34,013 nucleotides of DNA from Bacteroidota bacterium (GCA_029561105.1 JAKQJQ010000222.1:1-34013); one strand, 5' to 3'; shown: positions 22,045 through 30,156, counted from the first letter of the stretch. Numbers and translations: made by a program. Notes: generated by a model from the sequence alone, not told the origin.

Positions 22045-24567
22045 TTAAAAATCAAAATCCACGGCCATCCAATCCGCCTGAACAATAGTCCCGGAAATCG
22101 AACCCGCTGAGGTTGGAAGTGTGAACTGTTTGCGCACCATAAAACGCACATCGTGCCCCGTTGCGGTCATGGTACCGTCTATCTCGTAAACCACCTCAAT
22201 CACCTTGATGGGGCTTTTTTTGTGGTCTATGATAACTTCGCAAATATCCGGGTCGGTCGATGGGTTGCCAGAACCGCCCGCCGTAACCCCTGCAAAGTTT
22301 TGGGTCACGAAATTGTTTATCCTGAAATTGTACACCGTGCTTGCCCCTGTGAGCAAAGCCTCAAACGCGGCCCGCCATGCCGTGAAATCCGCTGTGACGG
22401 TTGTCATATTGGAGCCGTCGCGCACCATGTCAACATCGGCAGCCGTGGCAAGAAATGGAATGCCGTTTGGGTAAATCGGGCGGGCAAGTGCAACCAACCA
22501 ATGGCGCTGCGATTGGTTTAGCCCTGCCAAATCAAGCAATATGCCCGCATCGTCTATCGTGCTTCCCATCACAACGTTATCTGAAAACTCAGCATCATAG
22601 GCATCTATTTGCGGATTTGTAGATGCTGGAAGAAGTCCAAGGAAAGCCCCACGGCGTTGCTTTATTGCCCCGTTCACCGTGTCGCCCGCCGTATTCGTTT
22701 CCGAATATGTTTCGGGTATGCAGTAGGCATCCAATCCACCACCTGCCAGGGCGTTCGATTTTTCCACAAGGGCAATGATTTGTCTTTGCCCGCAAAAACG
22801 CTCCGTGCCGGGAAGTATCGGTGTGGTTTCGTCCGTTCTGAAAAGCGACATTTCGAGCGTGAATGCCGGAGGCGTAGGTTGCCCAGCCTCGTTTTCCCAA
22901 CGCCTCGCAACTATATTTTGACGGTATTGGCACTTTAGTAGGTAAAACTCACCATTTGGCGCATAGCTTTCAACGCCAATCTCCCATTGTATCGAGGCGT
23001 AGTAATCGCCAACCGATTGGTCGGCATAAGGCAGCCACTGTTCATCGATGAAGCCCGTGAACGCTCCACCAAGCACGGTTGAGGTATCTACCAAATCCTG
23101 CCCACGTAGCAGCCCCGAACTTCTTACCCATAAAAAAGGCTGTGTGCCGCTTTCGGGCGTGAAATTGTCGGGGCTTTCTGTTCCGGGGCTTACCACATCG
23201 CCACGGATGTATTGAACACTGGAAAAATCGCCCGTCAATCCGTAGTAAGCGAACGCGGGGGCGAGGCTGGTTTTGTCAACCGAAATCCGGGCACGGTATG
23301 CGCTGTGGTATGCAGCCAATCCGGGCCGCAAAACACTTTCCTCGAAATAGTCTGCAAAGAAAATGTCTGCCTTTGGGTAAAGGTTCGGATGGTCGTTTGC
23401 AGTTAGTTCGTGCGAAATCCCACAGTAGATTTCATTTACCGCAGTGCCATACATTATCGCAATCGCACGGTATGTTCCACCAAATTGGAGGGATGAACCA
23501 GGTACGCGAAAACTCACCTCGTAATCCGCTCCGTTCGTGAACGACGCGGGCGCATAGATTGCCCCTGAAATCTGGTCCTGCGTGGTGTCAGATGCTGGAA
23601 TAATTGCAATGCTTGCATCGTAATCGATTAAGAACTGAGCTGAATTGGTGATTTTATCAGTCCTAAGCAAAAAGACCCGCACGGTTGTTGCAGTGAACAA
23701 TCCTGAATCTAAATTGAAATTGAAGCGAAAAATGTTGTCTTCAAAGCTGGACAGACTGGAAGCCGTGACTGTGAAATTGTCATCGTATCTCGCTTGGTGT
23801 GGTAGTGCCGTGTCCTTATGGGTTTTTGCTGCCAAAATATCCCCATTCAGGTTTTTGACATCAAATTCATCAAGGTATAGTTCGTAGGCCGTATTCCCAC
23901 GGTTACGCCCTGGCCACTTCATTTGAAGTGTGGTGTAATACTCTTTATTGGTTGCCGTGGTGCCACGGGTAACGGTGATGTATGGGGCGGACGGCGGGAC
24001 GGTGATAGGGCCGTCTGAAACCAGTGTGACAATAGAAACACCCGTAACGCCCAATTCAAACTGCCCGCCAGGCTCAAGTTCCATGTGGTTGCCAAGGTTT
24101 CGGCTGGCAAGCAGGCGGTTTAGGTTATTGATTGAATATGGGGCAAAGTTCGGGTCCTCACTCGTGCAATAGAACCGAAAAACAATCGAGATTTGGGTGG
24201 AACTAAGTACCTGGAGCGTTGCACTGAAATTTTGGTTTGTCTCCGCAATCGTTCCGTTTGAACTAAAAAACTCCATCGGTTGGGCCGCTGCGATTGCAAG
24301 CCCTGTTTTCAACCTAAACCCGTTTTGGGAAAAAGCGGGCGGTGCCGAGCCTTCCTGCGTGTAGAATTTCCACCGGAAAGAAAACATCCTGTCAAACACG
24401 GTTTCCGGTTTCAAATCTGCACCCGTGCCGCTGGCAGTTACCGTAAACGGTATTTCGATGTACGCACCCAATGTGCCCCATACCGACGTGCCAGATGAAA
24501 GCAGCGCATTGCCATCTTCATCGATGTTGCGGCGGTTTAGTACAATCGAATTGTAGCGGTACGGCAT
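22045..24567 (-). CDS. Large tail-region structural protein, 840 aa
   Basis: A beta-rich protein throughout, with Thr/Ser/Asn-rich segments. The N-terminus is MPYRYNSIVLNRRNIDEDGN. An internal segment resembles a fibronectin/Ig-type beta sandwich (PSAPYITVTRGTTATNKEY followed by a YELYLDEFDV strand). The C-terminal region has KVIEVVYEIDGTMTATGHDVRF. Its size and place among tail genes suggest a baseplate, tail-tip or receptor-binding structural protein. It shares one base with the stop/start of the upstream 577-residue gene, so the two are translationally coupled. No enzyme motif seen. Confidence 0.65.
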   Translation of the reverse strand: MPYRYNSIVLNRRNIDEDGNALLSSGTSVWGTLGAYIEIPFTVTASGTGADLKPETVFDRMFSFRWKFYTQEGSAPPAFSQNGFRLKTGLAIAAAQPMEFFSSNGTIAETNQNFSATLQVLSSTQISIVFRFYCTSEDPNFAPYSINNLNRLLASRNLGNHMELEPGGQFELGVTGVSIVTLVSDGPITVPPSAPYITVTRGTTATNKEYYTTLQMKWPGRNRGNTAYELYLDEFDVKNLNGDILAAKTHKDTALPHQARYDDNFTVTASSLSSFEDNIFRFNFNLDSGLFTATTVRVFLLRTDKITNSAQFLIDYDASIAIIPASDTTQDQISGAIYAPASFTNGADYEVSFRVPGSSLQFGGTYRAIAIMYGTAVNEIYCGISHELTANDHPNLYPKADIFFADYFEESVLRPGLAAYHSAYRARISVDKTSLAPAFAYYGLTGDFSSVQYIRGDVVSPGTESPDNFTPESGTQPFLWVRSSGLLRGQDLVDTSTVLGGAFTGFIDEQWLPYADQSVGDYYASIQWEIGVESYAPNGEFYLLKCQYRQNIVARRWENEAGQPTPPAFTLEMSLFRTDETTPILPGTERFCGQRQIIALVEKSNALAGGGLDAYCIPETYSETNTAGDTVNGAIKQRRGAFLGLLPASTNPQIDAYDAEFSDNVVMGSTIDDAGILLDLAGLNQSQRHWLVALARPIYPNGIPFLATAADVDMVRDGSNMTTVTADFTAWRAAFEALLTGASTVYNFRINNFVTQNFAGVTAGGSGNPSTDPDICEVIIDHKKSPIKVIEVVYEIDGTMTATGHDVRFMVRKQFTLPTSAGSISGTIVQADWMAVDFDF

Positions 24568-26300
24568 TATATCTTTCCGGTTATGGTTGCGGTCATTTGA
24601 CCAAGGTTTAATGTGATTTGCTCAATCTTGCCCCGGCGCTCAACCCCTTGCACTTGAGCCTCTACAAACATTGCTTCCCGTGCGGTTTGCAGGTGTTCGC
24701 AGCTTATGCAAATCTCCATCGTGAAATTCCGGATCCTCACATCGTTTCCCCTAGGGTCATCTGTTTTTTGGAATGATGTTTCGTAAAGCGTTTGGGTAAC
24801 GGATGGGTGGTTTTCGCGTAGCCACATCCCAACGTTGTAATCCCACAAATCGCCAACCTTGAAGCGTGCTACGCGGGCATTGTCTTGGCTTGAAAGCCCG
24901 TCCCAAAGTAGCAGTTTCGGTTGCGAAGATACGGCCTTTGACAGTATAAGGACGTTTTTCCATTGCTCCAAATTTGGGAAAACGAATTGGTAAAAATCCT
25001 TGTCAATCGGCAAGGTGCTGTCACCCTGGTTATCTGACCGGAACAATGCCGCCGAATAGGGTAGCGTTCGCTGCAATGCACCGCGCTGGACATCGTTTGG
25101 TGGGCTGTTCCAGTCAATGACCGCTCCCCAATCGCTCCGTACCTCGTTGCTTGCATTGTCGGCAGCGTCTTGGCTGTATTCATACACACCATAAGCCTTT
25201 ACGGTTTCGTCTGTGGTTCCAAGGCAAAACGATTTTATCACAGTGCCGTCTCCCTGTTTTACCCATACAAGCCCCTCAACCTCGCCTTTTGGTTCGATAT
25301 TCAACACCGTGCCGTCAATCCACCAATCCCAATTGAGGTTATTGCGCATTTCATCCAACAACTGCCCTCCATTGAGGTTTGGGGCGTTGTCTCGGTAGGA
25401 TTGTTCGATTTGCCCAACACTTGCCCCCCGCGGCGTGGCGTATTGCGTAGCGTCGAGCCTCATTAGGTTATGGTACACGCCTCCGGGGGCAAGCATGCTG
25501 CTTTGTAGCGAAAGCCCGCAAATGTCGCACACGTTTTGAACGTAGGAATGTATGAACGGGGCTTTGTGCTTTGCCCCGCACCCTACCACAAAATCGTTTA
25601 GGAGCCTCAGCAGGTTCGTGAACTCCGCAAACGGCCCGGTGTCATCGTTCCCATCAAAATCAATCAGTGGGATATTGGGCAGTAAAGGGATTGTGTTTAC
25701 CGCTGTGATTATCAGGTTTATAACCCCAACGATTGCCGCAATGATGAAAACCAGGGGGCCAAAAACCGTCTGGGTTATCAAAAAAAACAGCATCATAAAC
25801 TCTTGCAATGCCCGTGGTCGAACCTCTAGGCAGTAGGTTAGATACCTGCTTTGCCGGGCAGTGTCTTCGCCGGCAGAAACCGTGGAAGTGCCAAACTTTT
25901 CTTTTCGCGCCCAAATGATCGTGTTTTTCACACACGCCATTTTTTCGGCCATTTCGGAGCCGTCAATCAGCTGGGCCTTTGCGCTGCATGGGTTGCCGTC
26001 CGTGTTTATTTCGCACCATTCAACACTTTGGCCCTCTACATATCCGTAGAACGGAACGTCCGGGCATTCGTCGGCATAGATTGTGATTGGAACCTTTACC
26101 AGGTGGGGCGTTGAAGATGCTATGATCTGGGTTTTTATGATGGTGTAAGCATCACCGTAGAATGTCAGTTCGCCACTAAACGAGAACGCCGCAATGCCCG
26201 TGCCGTCTTCTCGGCGCAGGGTGATTGTCAATGCTTCCAACCCGGCAATCTGTTTGTCGGTATCAGAAAAAGACGTTCCGTTTAAAATAACTTTTGGCAT
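24567..26300 (-). CDS. Tail-tip/baseplate-like protein with internal hydrophobic segment, 577 aa
   Basis: The N-terminal 120 residues (MPKVILNGTSFSDTDKQIAG; DVPFYGYVEGQSVEW) look like a tail-tip beta domain of Dit/Tal type. Residues 168-206 are strongly hydrophobic (FMMLFFLITQTVFGPLVFII, then AAIVGVINLIITAV), about two membrane spans. Later come NVCDICGLSL, WWIDGTVLNIEPKGEVEGL and, near the end, RIRNFTMEICISC. The hydrophobic stretch in a soluble tail protein could insert into a membrane at infection. The tRNA promoter on the other strand overlaps its start region. Role inferred from position. Confidence 0.6.
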   Translation of the reverse strand: MPKVILNGTSFSDTDKQIAGLEALTITLRREDGTGIAAFSFSGELTFYGDAYTIIKTQIIASSTPHLVKVPITIYADECPDVPFYGYVEGQSVEWCEINTDGNPCSAKAQLIDGSEMAEKMACVKNTIIWARKEKFGTSTVSAGEDTARQSRYLTYCLEVRPRALQEFMMLFFLITQTVFGPLVFIIAAIVGVINLIITAVNTIPLLPNIPLIDFDGNDDTGPFAEFTNLLRLLNDFVVGCGAKHKAPFIHSYVQNVCDICGLSLQSSMLAPGGVYHNLMRLDATQYATPRGASVGQIEQSYRDNAPNLNGGQLLDEMRNNLNWDWWIDGTVLNIEPKGEVEGLVWVKQGDGTVIKSFCLGTTDETVKAYGVYEYSQDAADNASNEVRSDWGAVIDWNSPPNDVQRGALQRTLPYSAALFRSDNQGDSTLPIDKDFYQFVFPNLEQWKNVLILSKAVSSQPKLLLWDGLSSQDNARVARFKVGDLWDYNVGMWLRENHPSVTQTLYETSFQKTDDPRGNDVRIRNFTMEICISCEHLQTAREAMFVEAQVQGVERRGKIEQITLNLGQMTATITGKI

Positions 26301-26322
26301 TCTAAAATCTGTCTTAGTTTTG
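26293..26322 (+). promoter_or_regulatory. Bacteroidota-type promoter match for the plus-strand tRNA
   Basis: TTTG (26293-26296), an 18-nt spacer, then TAGTTTTG (26315-26322), matching TTTG / TAnnTTTG. The expected start lies a few bases downstream, at or next to the tRNA 5' end (26326). It overlaps the start of the opposing 577-residue gene. Confidence 0.55.
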
Positions 26323-26325
26323 TGG

Positions 26326-26398
26326 CGCGGTGTGTAGCAGTTGGTAGCTAGCTAGGCTCATGATCTAGAGGTCGCAGGTTCAAGTCCTGTCACCGCAA
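26326..26398 (+). tRNA. tRNA-Met(CAU), initiator-like
   Basis: A full 73-nt cloverleaf can be folded by eye. The acceptor is CGCGGTG / CACCGCA with discriminator A. The D arm is TAGC / GCTA with loop AGTTGGTA. The anticodon stem is CTAGG / TCTAG with loop CTCATGA (anticodon CAU at 26359-26361). The variable loop is AGGTC, and the T arm is GCAGG / CCTGT with loop TTCAAGT. Invariant U8, G18, G19, U54-U55-C56-A58 and the G15-C48 pair are present. C1xA72 and A11-U24 are bacterial initiator features. The three G-C pairs of the initiator anticodon stem are not kept (A29-U41, G30-C40, G31-U39), and base 37 is G instead of A. CCA is not encoded in full (CAA follows). It is opposite in strand to all genes here. 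Confidence 0.92.
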
Positions 26399-26403
26399 CA
26401 AAG

Positions 26404-26445
26404 AGAAATCCCTCACTCATTCAGAGTTTGGGATTTCTTCTTTTA
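26404..26445 (+). terminator. Terminator hairpin directly after the tRNA
   Basis: 9-bp stem AGAAATCCC / GGGATTTCT (26404-26412 with 26430-26438), followed by TCTTTT on the plus strand. It overlaps the 3' end of the opposing gene that stops at 26417. Confidence 0.65.
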
Positions 26446-26668
26446 GGGGGTTTTGAACCGACGGCAAAAGTGGCTGCAATGGCGTTCCAAACGTCAAAGT
26501 CTGGATATAAAAACAGCCCCGAAACAAAACCCGTAGCCTTTCTTTCCATGTTAGCTTCCAACATGAAACCACAAGCCCATCCTTTCCCATAAATACGGGT
26601 AACGGACGGTATTGCGGTTGGTCTTTTGCCAGGGTCACATTGAAGCCTGGAAATTCAACTGGCTTCAT
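26417..26668 (-). CDS. Conserved-looking small phage protein, 83 aa
   Basis: I choose ATG 26668 (MKPVEFPGFNVTLAKDQPQY), which overlaps the upstream stop as ATGA. The sequence PLPVFMGKDGLVVSCWKLTW, then KERLRVLFRGCFYIQTLTFG and PLQPLLPSV, matches my memory of a small uncharacterised protein widespread in phages and prophages (pattern CWKLxWxERLRVLFxG). Function unknown. Its 3' end is overlapped by the terminator hairpin of the opposite-strand tRNA. Confidence 0.7.
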   Translation of the reverse strand: MKPVEFPGFNVTLAKDQPQYRPLPVFMGKDGLVVSCWKLTWKERLRVLFRGCFYIQTLTFGTPLQPLLPSVQNPLKEEIPNSE

Positions 26669-26940
26669 GATGCGGTGTTGTTTTCGCTGTCTGGAAATTC
26701 TTTGTACCATTTTGCAAAATCGCTTTCGTCGTACTTTTTTGCGGCCTCAAATGCGATTTGATTGACCGTTTCACGGATTGCAGAAATATTGCTGCCTATT
26801 TCGGTTCGTGCCGTTCCAATCGAATCGCCGCCCATATCAAAGCCAACGTTGGGCCATACGCTTGTGATCCTGAAATCGATTTCGGAATGGTGGAGCCTTT
26901 CAAGCACCTCCCCGATTTGTGTGATTGCAAACTTTACCAT
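26665..26940 (-). CDS. Small protein of unknown function, 91 aa
   Basis: Starts MVKFAITQIGEVLERLHHSE and ends DFAKWYKEFPDSENNTAS. Mixed alpha/beta composition, no membrane span or Cys. It is coupled by ATGA overlap to the next gene and lies 19 bp after the 332-residue gene. The mRNA around its start carries GCAATCACACAA (in codons 5-8) and a CACACACAA leader. No family recognised; probably part of the tail module by position. Confidence 0.6.
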   Translation of the reverse strand: MVKFAITQIGEVLERLHHSEIDFRITSVWPNVGFDMGGDSIGTARTEIGSNISAIRETVNQIAFEAAKKYDESDFAKWYKEFPDSENNTAS

Positions 26941-26959
26941 ATTTGTGTGTGATTTGTGA

Positions 26960-27958
26960 CTAAGGATGCGCTGGCATGAATGCCACCGGATTGCGCTGTT
27001 TGAAGCAACGCGGTAGACAGGTGCGCAGGTCTTCGCAAAGGTTGTCTACCTGAAGGTGCAGGGCTTCATCGCCCAATTGTTCCCACTCAATCAGCTTTTC
27101 ATCTACCCAATCCTTTTTCAATGACCATGCGTTCAGCCGTGTGCTTGCCTTCCATTCTTGCAGGAACGCAACGCCCGAAAAATACAGCATGGCATCTTCC
27201 AACTGTTCGCCGTACTGGCAGAAAATAGAATCGCTGCAAGGTGTTTCGATGGAAACCTTTACACCGGGGGACTTCCAGCCGGAAATTACACCTCCCTCGA
27301 TTGCGTTCACCTGGAATGCGCTGCGAAGTACGGTGCTGGAATGCGAAAAGGGCTGTTCGCCACAACACGCAGTGCCCGTGGTGCAGTCTCCATAGTAGCC
27401 CTGCATTTGGCTACCGTTGATAACCACCTTTATTTTCTCTTGGTAGAAATCCTGGTTTACCGGCACTTGATATTCCGTATCCGCTGGCAGGTTGGCTACC
27501 GTTGCGCTCCAAAGGACAACATTGCCCTCCGTTTTGATTTCAATATCAATTCCAGTGGTGTTGTTTGGGCTTTTTAGCGCAACCCAATTCACCCGGATAG
27601 GCAATGACTGAGGTTGAAGGAATCGGTTTTTCTGAATAAAGATGCCACCTTCGCCCGGGACCAAGCCGCTTTGTGCCTGTGTGCCAAACACACAAAACTC
27701 CCCTTCGTCAACCTTTGTAAGCAGGTTCATGCCACGGGCCGAAAGCAGGGCTTTGAGTTTGGTTAGCGTACGGCGTACCCCGATTGGAATGAGGCTTTCG
27801 GCTGCGCTCCGTGCGGATAGCCACTTTTCCGCTGGCATGGCACTGGCAATGCTGGCAATGCTAAGGCCTGGCAGCTCGGTTATCAGTCGGCTTGCAGTGC
27901 TTTCGCCTTCGCACGGCTCGATACCTATGCGGTCGATCAAACATTGTGGTACGCTCAT
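26960..27958 (-). CDS. Tail-region protein of unknown function, 332 aa
   Basis: The N-terminal 90 residues are helical (ASRLITELPGLSIASIASAM; RRTLTKLKALLSARGMNLL). The middle is beta-rich with QKNRFLQPQSLPIRVNWVAL. Cys clusters appear in the second half (GDCTTGTACCGEQ, CSDSIFCQYG, NLCEDLRTCLPRCF). The start overlaps the upstream gene's stop as ATGA (27958-27955), so it is tightly coupled to the Cys-His-Asp protein. No family recognised. Position suggests a virion or tail assembly protein. Confidence 0.6.
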   Translation of the reverse strand: MSVPQCLIDRIGIEPCEGESTASRLITELPGLSIASIASAMPAEKWLSARSAAESLIPIGVRRTLTKLKALLSARGMNLLTKVDEGEFCVFGTQAQSGLVPGEGGIFIQKNRFLQPQSLPIRVNWVALKSPNNTTGIDIEIKTEGNVVLWSATVANLPADTEYQVPVNQDFYQEKIKVVINGSQMQGYYGDCTTGTACCGEQPFSHSSTVLRSAFQVNAIEGGVISGWKSPGVKVSIETPCSDSIFCQYGEQLEDAMLYFSGVAFLQEWKASTRLNAWSLKKDWVDEKLIEWEQLGDEALHLQVDNLCEDLRTCLPRCFKQRNPVAFMPAHP

Positions 27959-28500
27959 TTTCCAAAGATGTGGGGCAGGTCGGACGGCGAAAGCAGGACC
28001 ATAGAAATGTCGCCATGCTTGTCGGGTTCGCTGCCAGTTAAAATCCTGAAACCGTGGACTTTTGCCCGCTCAAATAGGGTAGTGTGCCCCATCGGTTCTG
28101 GAAAGTCTTTCTTGCTGTCAATTACGATGCAATCAACATCGCCCCAAAGGACCAAAACCGTGTGGTAAACATTTGCCTCGTTTGATGCAATGTCAACCAA
28201 TACGGGAATGTACTTTCCGGCCTCTGTGCAAATATTGAAGTCTTCGCAGTAGTGGATTTGGATTTCGGGCGGGGTGATTGCGTGGGGGTAAATTGTCCTT
28301 ACCTTGATTCTTTCAAATACGGGGGCAATCTGCGAATATTTGATAAGTATCTCAACTTCCCGGTTGTGCCCGGTGCTTTCCCCAACGTTCGTAAAAAACA
28401 AAAACCCGTGGTCATCAAATAGGTTTGCCAGGGCGTAAAGTGCGCACCTGGCATCGCTCGAATCGGTTGGCTGTTTGTATTTGATTGGTAGCAGGTTCAT
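27955..28500 (-). CDS. Candidate papain/C39-like cysteine peptidase, 181 aa
   Basis: SSDARCALYALANLF places Cys19 at the start of a helix. VYHTVLVLWG has His113 at the start of a beta strand. CIVIDSKKD has Asp128 after the next strand. This Cys, His, Asp/Asn order and the local secondary structure match papain-like and C39-like peptidases. The domain length (about 180) also fits. In a tail operon such a domain could cut peptidoglycan peptides during entry or process a virion protein (inference). It overlaps both neighbours by ATGA. Motif-level evidence only. Confidence 0.5.
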   Translation of the reverse strand: MNLLPIKYKQPTDSSDARCALYALANLFDDHGFLFFTNVGESTGHNREVEILIKYSQIAPVFERIKVRTIYPHAITPPEIQIHYCEDFNICTEAGKYIPVLVDIASNEANVYHTVLVLWGDVDCIVIDSKKDFPEPMGHTTLFERAKVHGFRILTGSEPDKHGDISMVLLSPSDLPHIFGK

Positions 28501-28805
28501 CCCAGGGCGTATGCTTTTGTGGTTTTGAATTTGATGTAATCCTTTGTCTCGATTTGAACCAAATCTCCGGCTTCATCGAAAACCTGCCCTACAAATGTGA
28601 AAGCCTCGTTTACGCCATCCAAAACAAAGCTGATTGGTTGGCCATTGGTTTGCCCATCGGTTATGGTCAATTTTTGACCGTTAAACCCAACCTCAAGGGT
28701 ATAGTCCCCCGTTGAAGTCGCGAGCGTCGGCAATAACAAAACGCCGCAAGGCTCAAAACATCCTGCGTTGTATGCAGGTTCGCATAGGTTGTCACAACAA
28801 GCCAT
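28497..28805 (-). CDS. Small Cys-rich protein, 102 aa
   Basis: I choose ATG 28805 (MACCDNLCEPAYNAGCFEPCG), formed by TAATG overlap with the upstream stop; a TTG two codons earlier is less likely. Five Cys in the first 20 residues could bind metal or pair. The rest is a compact beta-type domain (YTLEVGFNGQKLTITDG; AFTFVGQVFDEAGDLV; YIKFKTTKAYALG) that looks like a small tail or decoration fold. Very tight packing with neighbours supports translation. Function not recognised. Confidence 0.6.
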   Translation of the reverse strand: MACCDNLCEPAYNAGCFEPCGVLLLPTLATSTGDYTLEVGFNGQKLTITDGQTNGQPISFVLDGVNEAFTFVGQVFDEAGDLVQIETKDYIKFKTTKAYALG

Positions 28806-29353
28806 TAGCAATCACAGTTTTGTGAACAGTCAACGATATATGTCAATTCAAAGTCGATACTGGCAAGGTAGTGGGCGCCATCCCATCCGGTGGTCCCGTC
28901 TTTTTCTTCATCCGCAACCTCGCTCTTTGCGATTGCGGCAAAATCCAGGTTGTAAGATTTTGGGGAAGCGGTTGCACCTGTGAGGGAAGGTGTGATGGTT
29001 TTTGATTTGAATGCCCTAAGCCCCGGTAAAAAGTGTTCGACAAGCTGCATAGGGTCAAGGCATTCTGACTGCATTACCAATTTGCATTTTGCGGTGATTC
29101 GGTTATCGTTTGAACACGAACCACGGCCAATCACCTTGCTTTCCTCAATGTCGCCTTTTAGGCGAATGTAGAAAAACTCCCCTTTTCTGTCATCAATCGA
29201 TACGCGCGGGAAATCTCCCCCGGCCCTTCCATCATGCACCAAAATGAACTTGTTTCCGCTTGTAGGTACAGCGATACCAACCCCTTCAAATGTCGGGCAT
29301 TGGGCGACAAGTGCCGCGATAAAGCTGTCTGATACCTTGCGAAATCCGTTCAT
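28805..29353 (-). CDS. Tail-region protein, 182 aa
   Basis: MNGFRKVSDSFIAALVAQCP, then FILVHDGRAGGDFPRVSIDD, is an alpha/beta beginning like tail terminator or completion proteins of siphoviruses. The C-terminus is DFELTYIVDCSQNCDC, with three Cys in the last nine residues. The start overlaps the stop of the upstream membrane protein gene region by ATGA and the end overlaps the next start by TAATG. A tail terminator or neck role is possible from size and order; no decisive motif. Confidence 0.55.
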   Translation of the reverse strand: MNGFRKVSDSFIAALVAQCPTFEGVGIAVPTSGNKFILVHDGRAGGDFPRVSIDDRKGEFFYIRLKGDIEESKVIGRGSCSNDNRITAKCKLVMQSECLDPMQLVEHFLPGLRAFKSKTITPSLTGATASPKSYNLDFAAIAKSEVADEEKDGTTGWDGAHYLASIDFELTYIVDCSQNCDC

Positions 29354-29583
29354 TTTTTAAACTGTCTTTTGGTAACCGCCGCACTTACGAACATCAAACC
29401 AACAGAAACGCCGATTCCAACGTAAAACCACTGTGGATACTCAGCATTTAGGATTCCGGTTGGCGTTCCGTCGGGTGAATGATTGATAAAGCCAAACGCC
29501 ATAGCTTCTTTCAAAACCATCGAAAGAAAAGCAATACCGATGGACCAGATAATAACCGTGCCTGCCAGGTAGATGTACTTCAT
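29350..29583 (-). CDS. Small two-span membrane protein, 77 aa
   Basis: I choose ATG 29583 (MKYIYLAGTVIIWSIGIAFL), one base after the upstream stop; the longer reading would overlap that gene by ten codons. Hydrophobic helices at about 3-24 and 52-70 (WFYVGIGVSVGLMFVSAAV) end in a basic tail (TKRQFKK). No family motif. A membrane protein inside the structural operon is unusual and could be a holin-type or infection-stage protein. Confidence 0.6.
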   Translation of the reverse strand: MKYIYLAGTVIIWSIGIAFLSMVLKEAMAFGFINHSPDGTPTGILNAEYPQWFYVGIGVSVGLMFVSAAVTKRQFKK

Positions 29584-29584
29584 T

Positions 29585-30130
29585 TTAGGATTCGTTTTGA
29601 CTTTGCTCTGTTTCACCGCCCTCTTTGAGTTTTTGCGGCTTCAATTCATCGTCAAAGGTAACGTGCAAATGTGTAACACCTTCGTCCTTTTTAAACTCAG
29701 GGTCAAATGTGATAAGCACCTCTTTGATTGCCCTGAAGTCTGCCGGGTGTATTTCCTCAAATACCGTCACCTTGGTTACTTTCATTTTGCCGTCCGCACT
29801 CACAGTTCCCTCCCTTACGGTCCTTGTGAACGTTTCCGGCTCCAACTTCCTTTCAAGTGCGCTCAGTGCCCGATACCTTAGCCGTTCGCGGTCGAGCATC
29901 GTGCGGCTTTCCTGCGCTTCCTCAAACATCGCTTGTAGCTCCTTATGCTTTACCCGCCATGCGCAGAACGTTTTGTGAGTAATTCCACTTGCCTTGCATG
30001 CATCAACTACCAATGCCCCATCCACAAACGCATCGCATATCTGCCGTGCTACTTTGTCGCGATGTTCCTTGCTTATGAATAGGTTGGTTTTACGGGGCTT
30101 TTTTTGCTTACTTTCTTCACCATTGACCAT
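29585..30130 (-). CDS. Helix-turn-helix protein, small-terminase-like
   Basis: 181 residues. The N-terminal domain has a helix-turn-helix around GALVVDACKASGITHKTFCAWRV. This matches the phBC6A51-type / small terminase-like DNA-binding proteins of phages, which recognise pac or cos DNA. A helical middle (AQESRTMLDRERLRYRALSA) and an acidic tail follow. Located right after the tape measure gene, it is not next to a large terminase here, so a regulatory role is an alternative. The leader carries two tandem TGTGATTG units (plus-strand reading, 30135-30150). Confidence 0.65.
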   Translation of the reverse strand: MVNGEESKQKKPRKTNLFISKEHRDKVARQICDAFVDGALVVDACKASGITHKTFCAWRVKHKELQAMFEEAQESRTMLDRERLRYRALSALERKLEPETFTRTVREGTVSADGKMKVTKVTVFEEIHPADFRAIKEVLITFDPEFKKDEGVTHLHVTFDDELKPQKLKEGGETEQSQNES

Positions 30131-30156
30131 TTTGTGTGATTGTGTGATTGCAAAGC

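Noticed and set aside
26326..26398. tRNA as a prophage attachment site or tRNA remnant
   Set aside because: The cloverleaf is complete and it lies between structural genes, not at an element end; no integrase or second copy is seen in the window.
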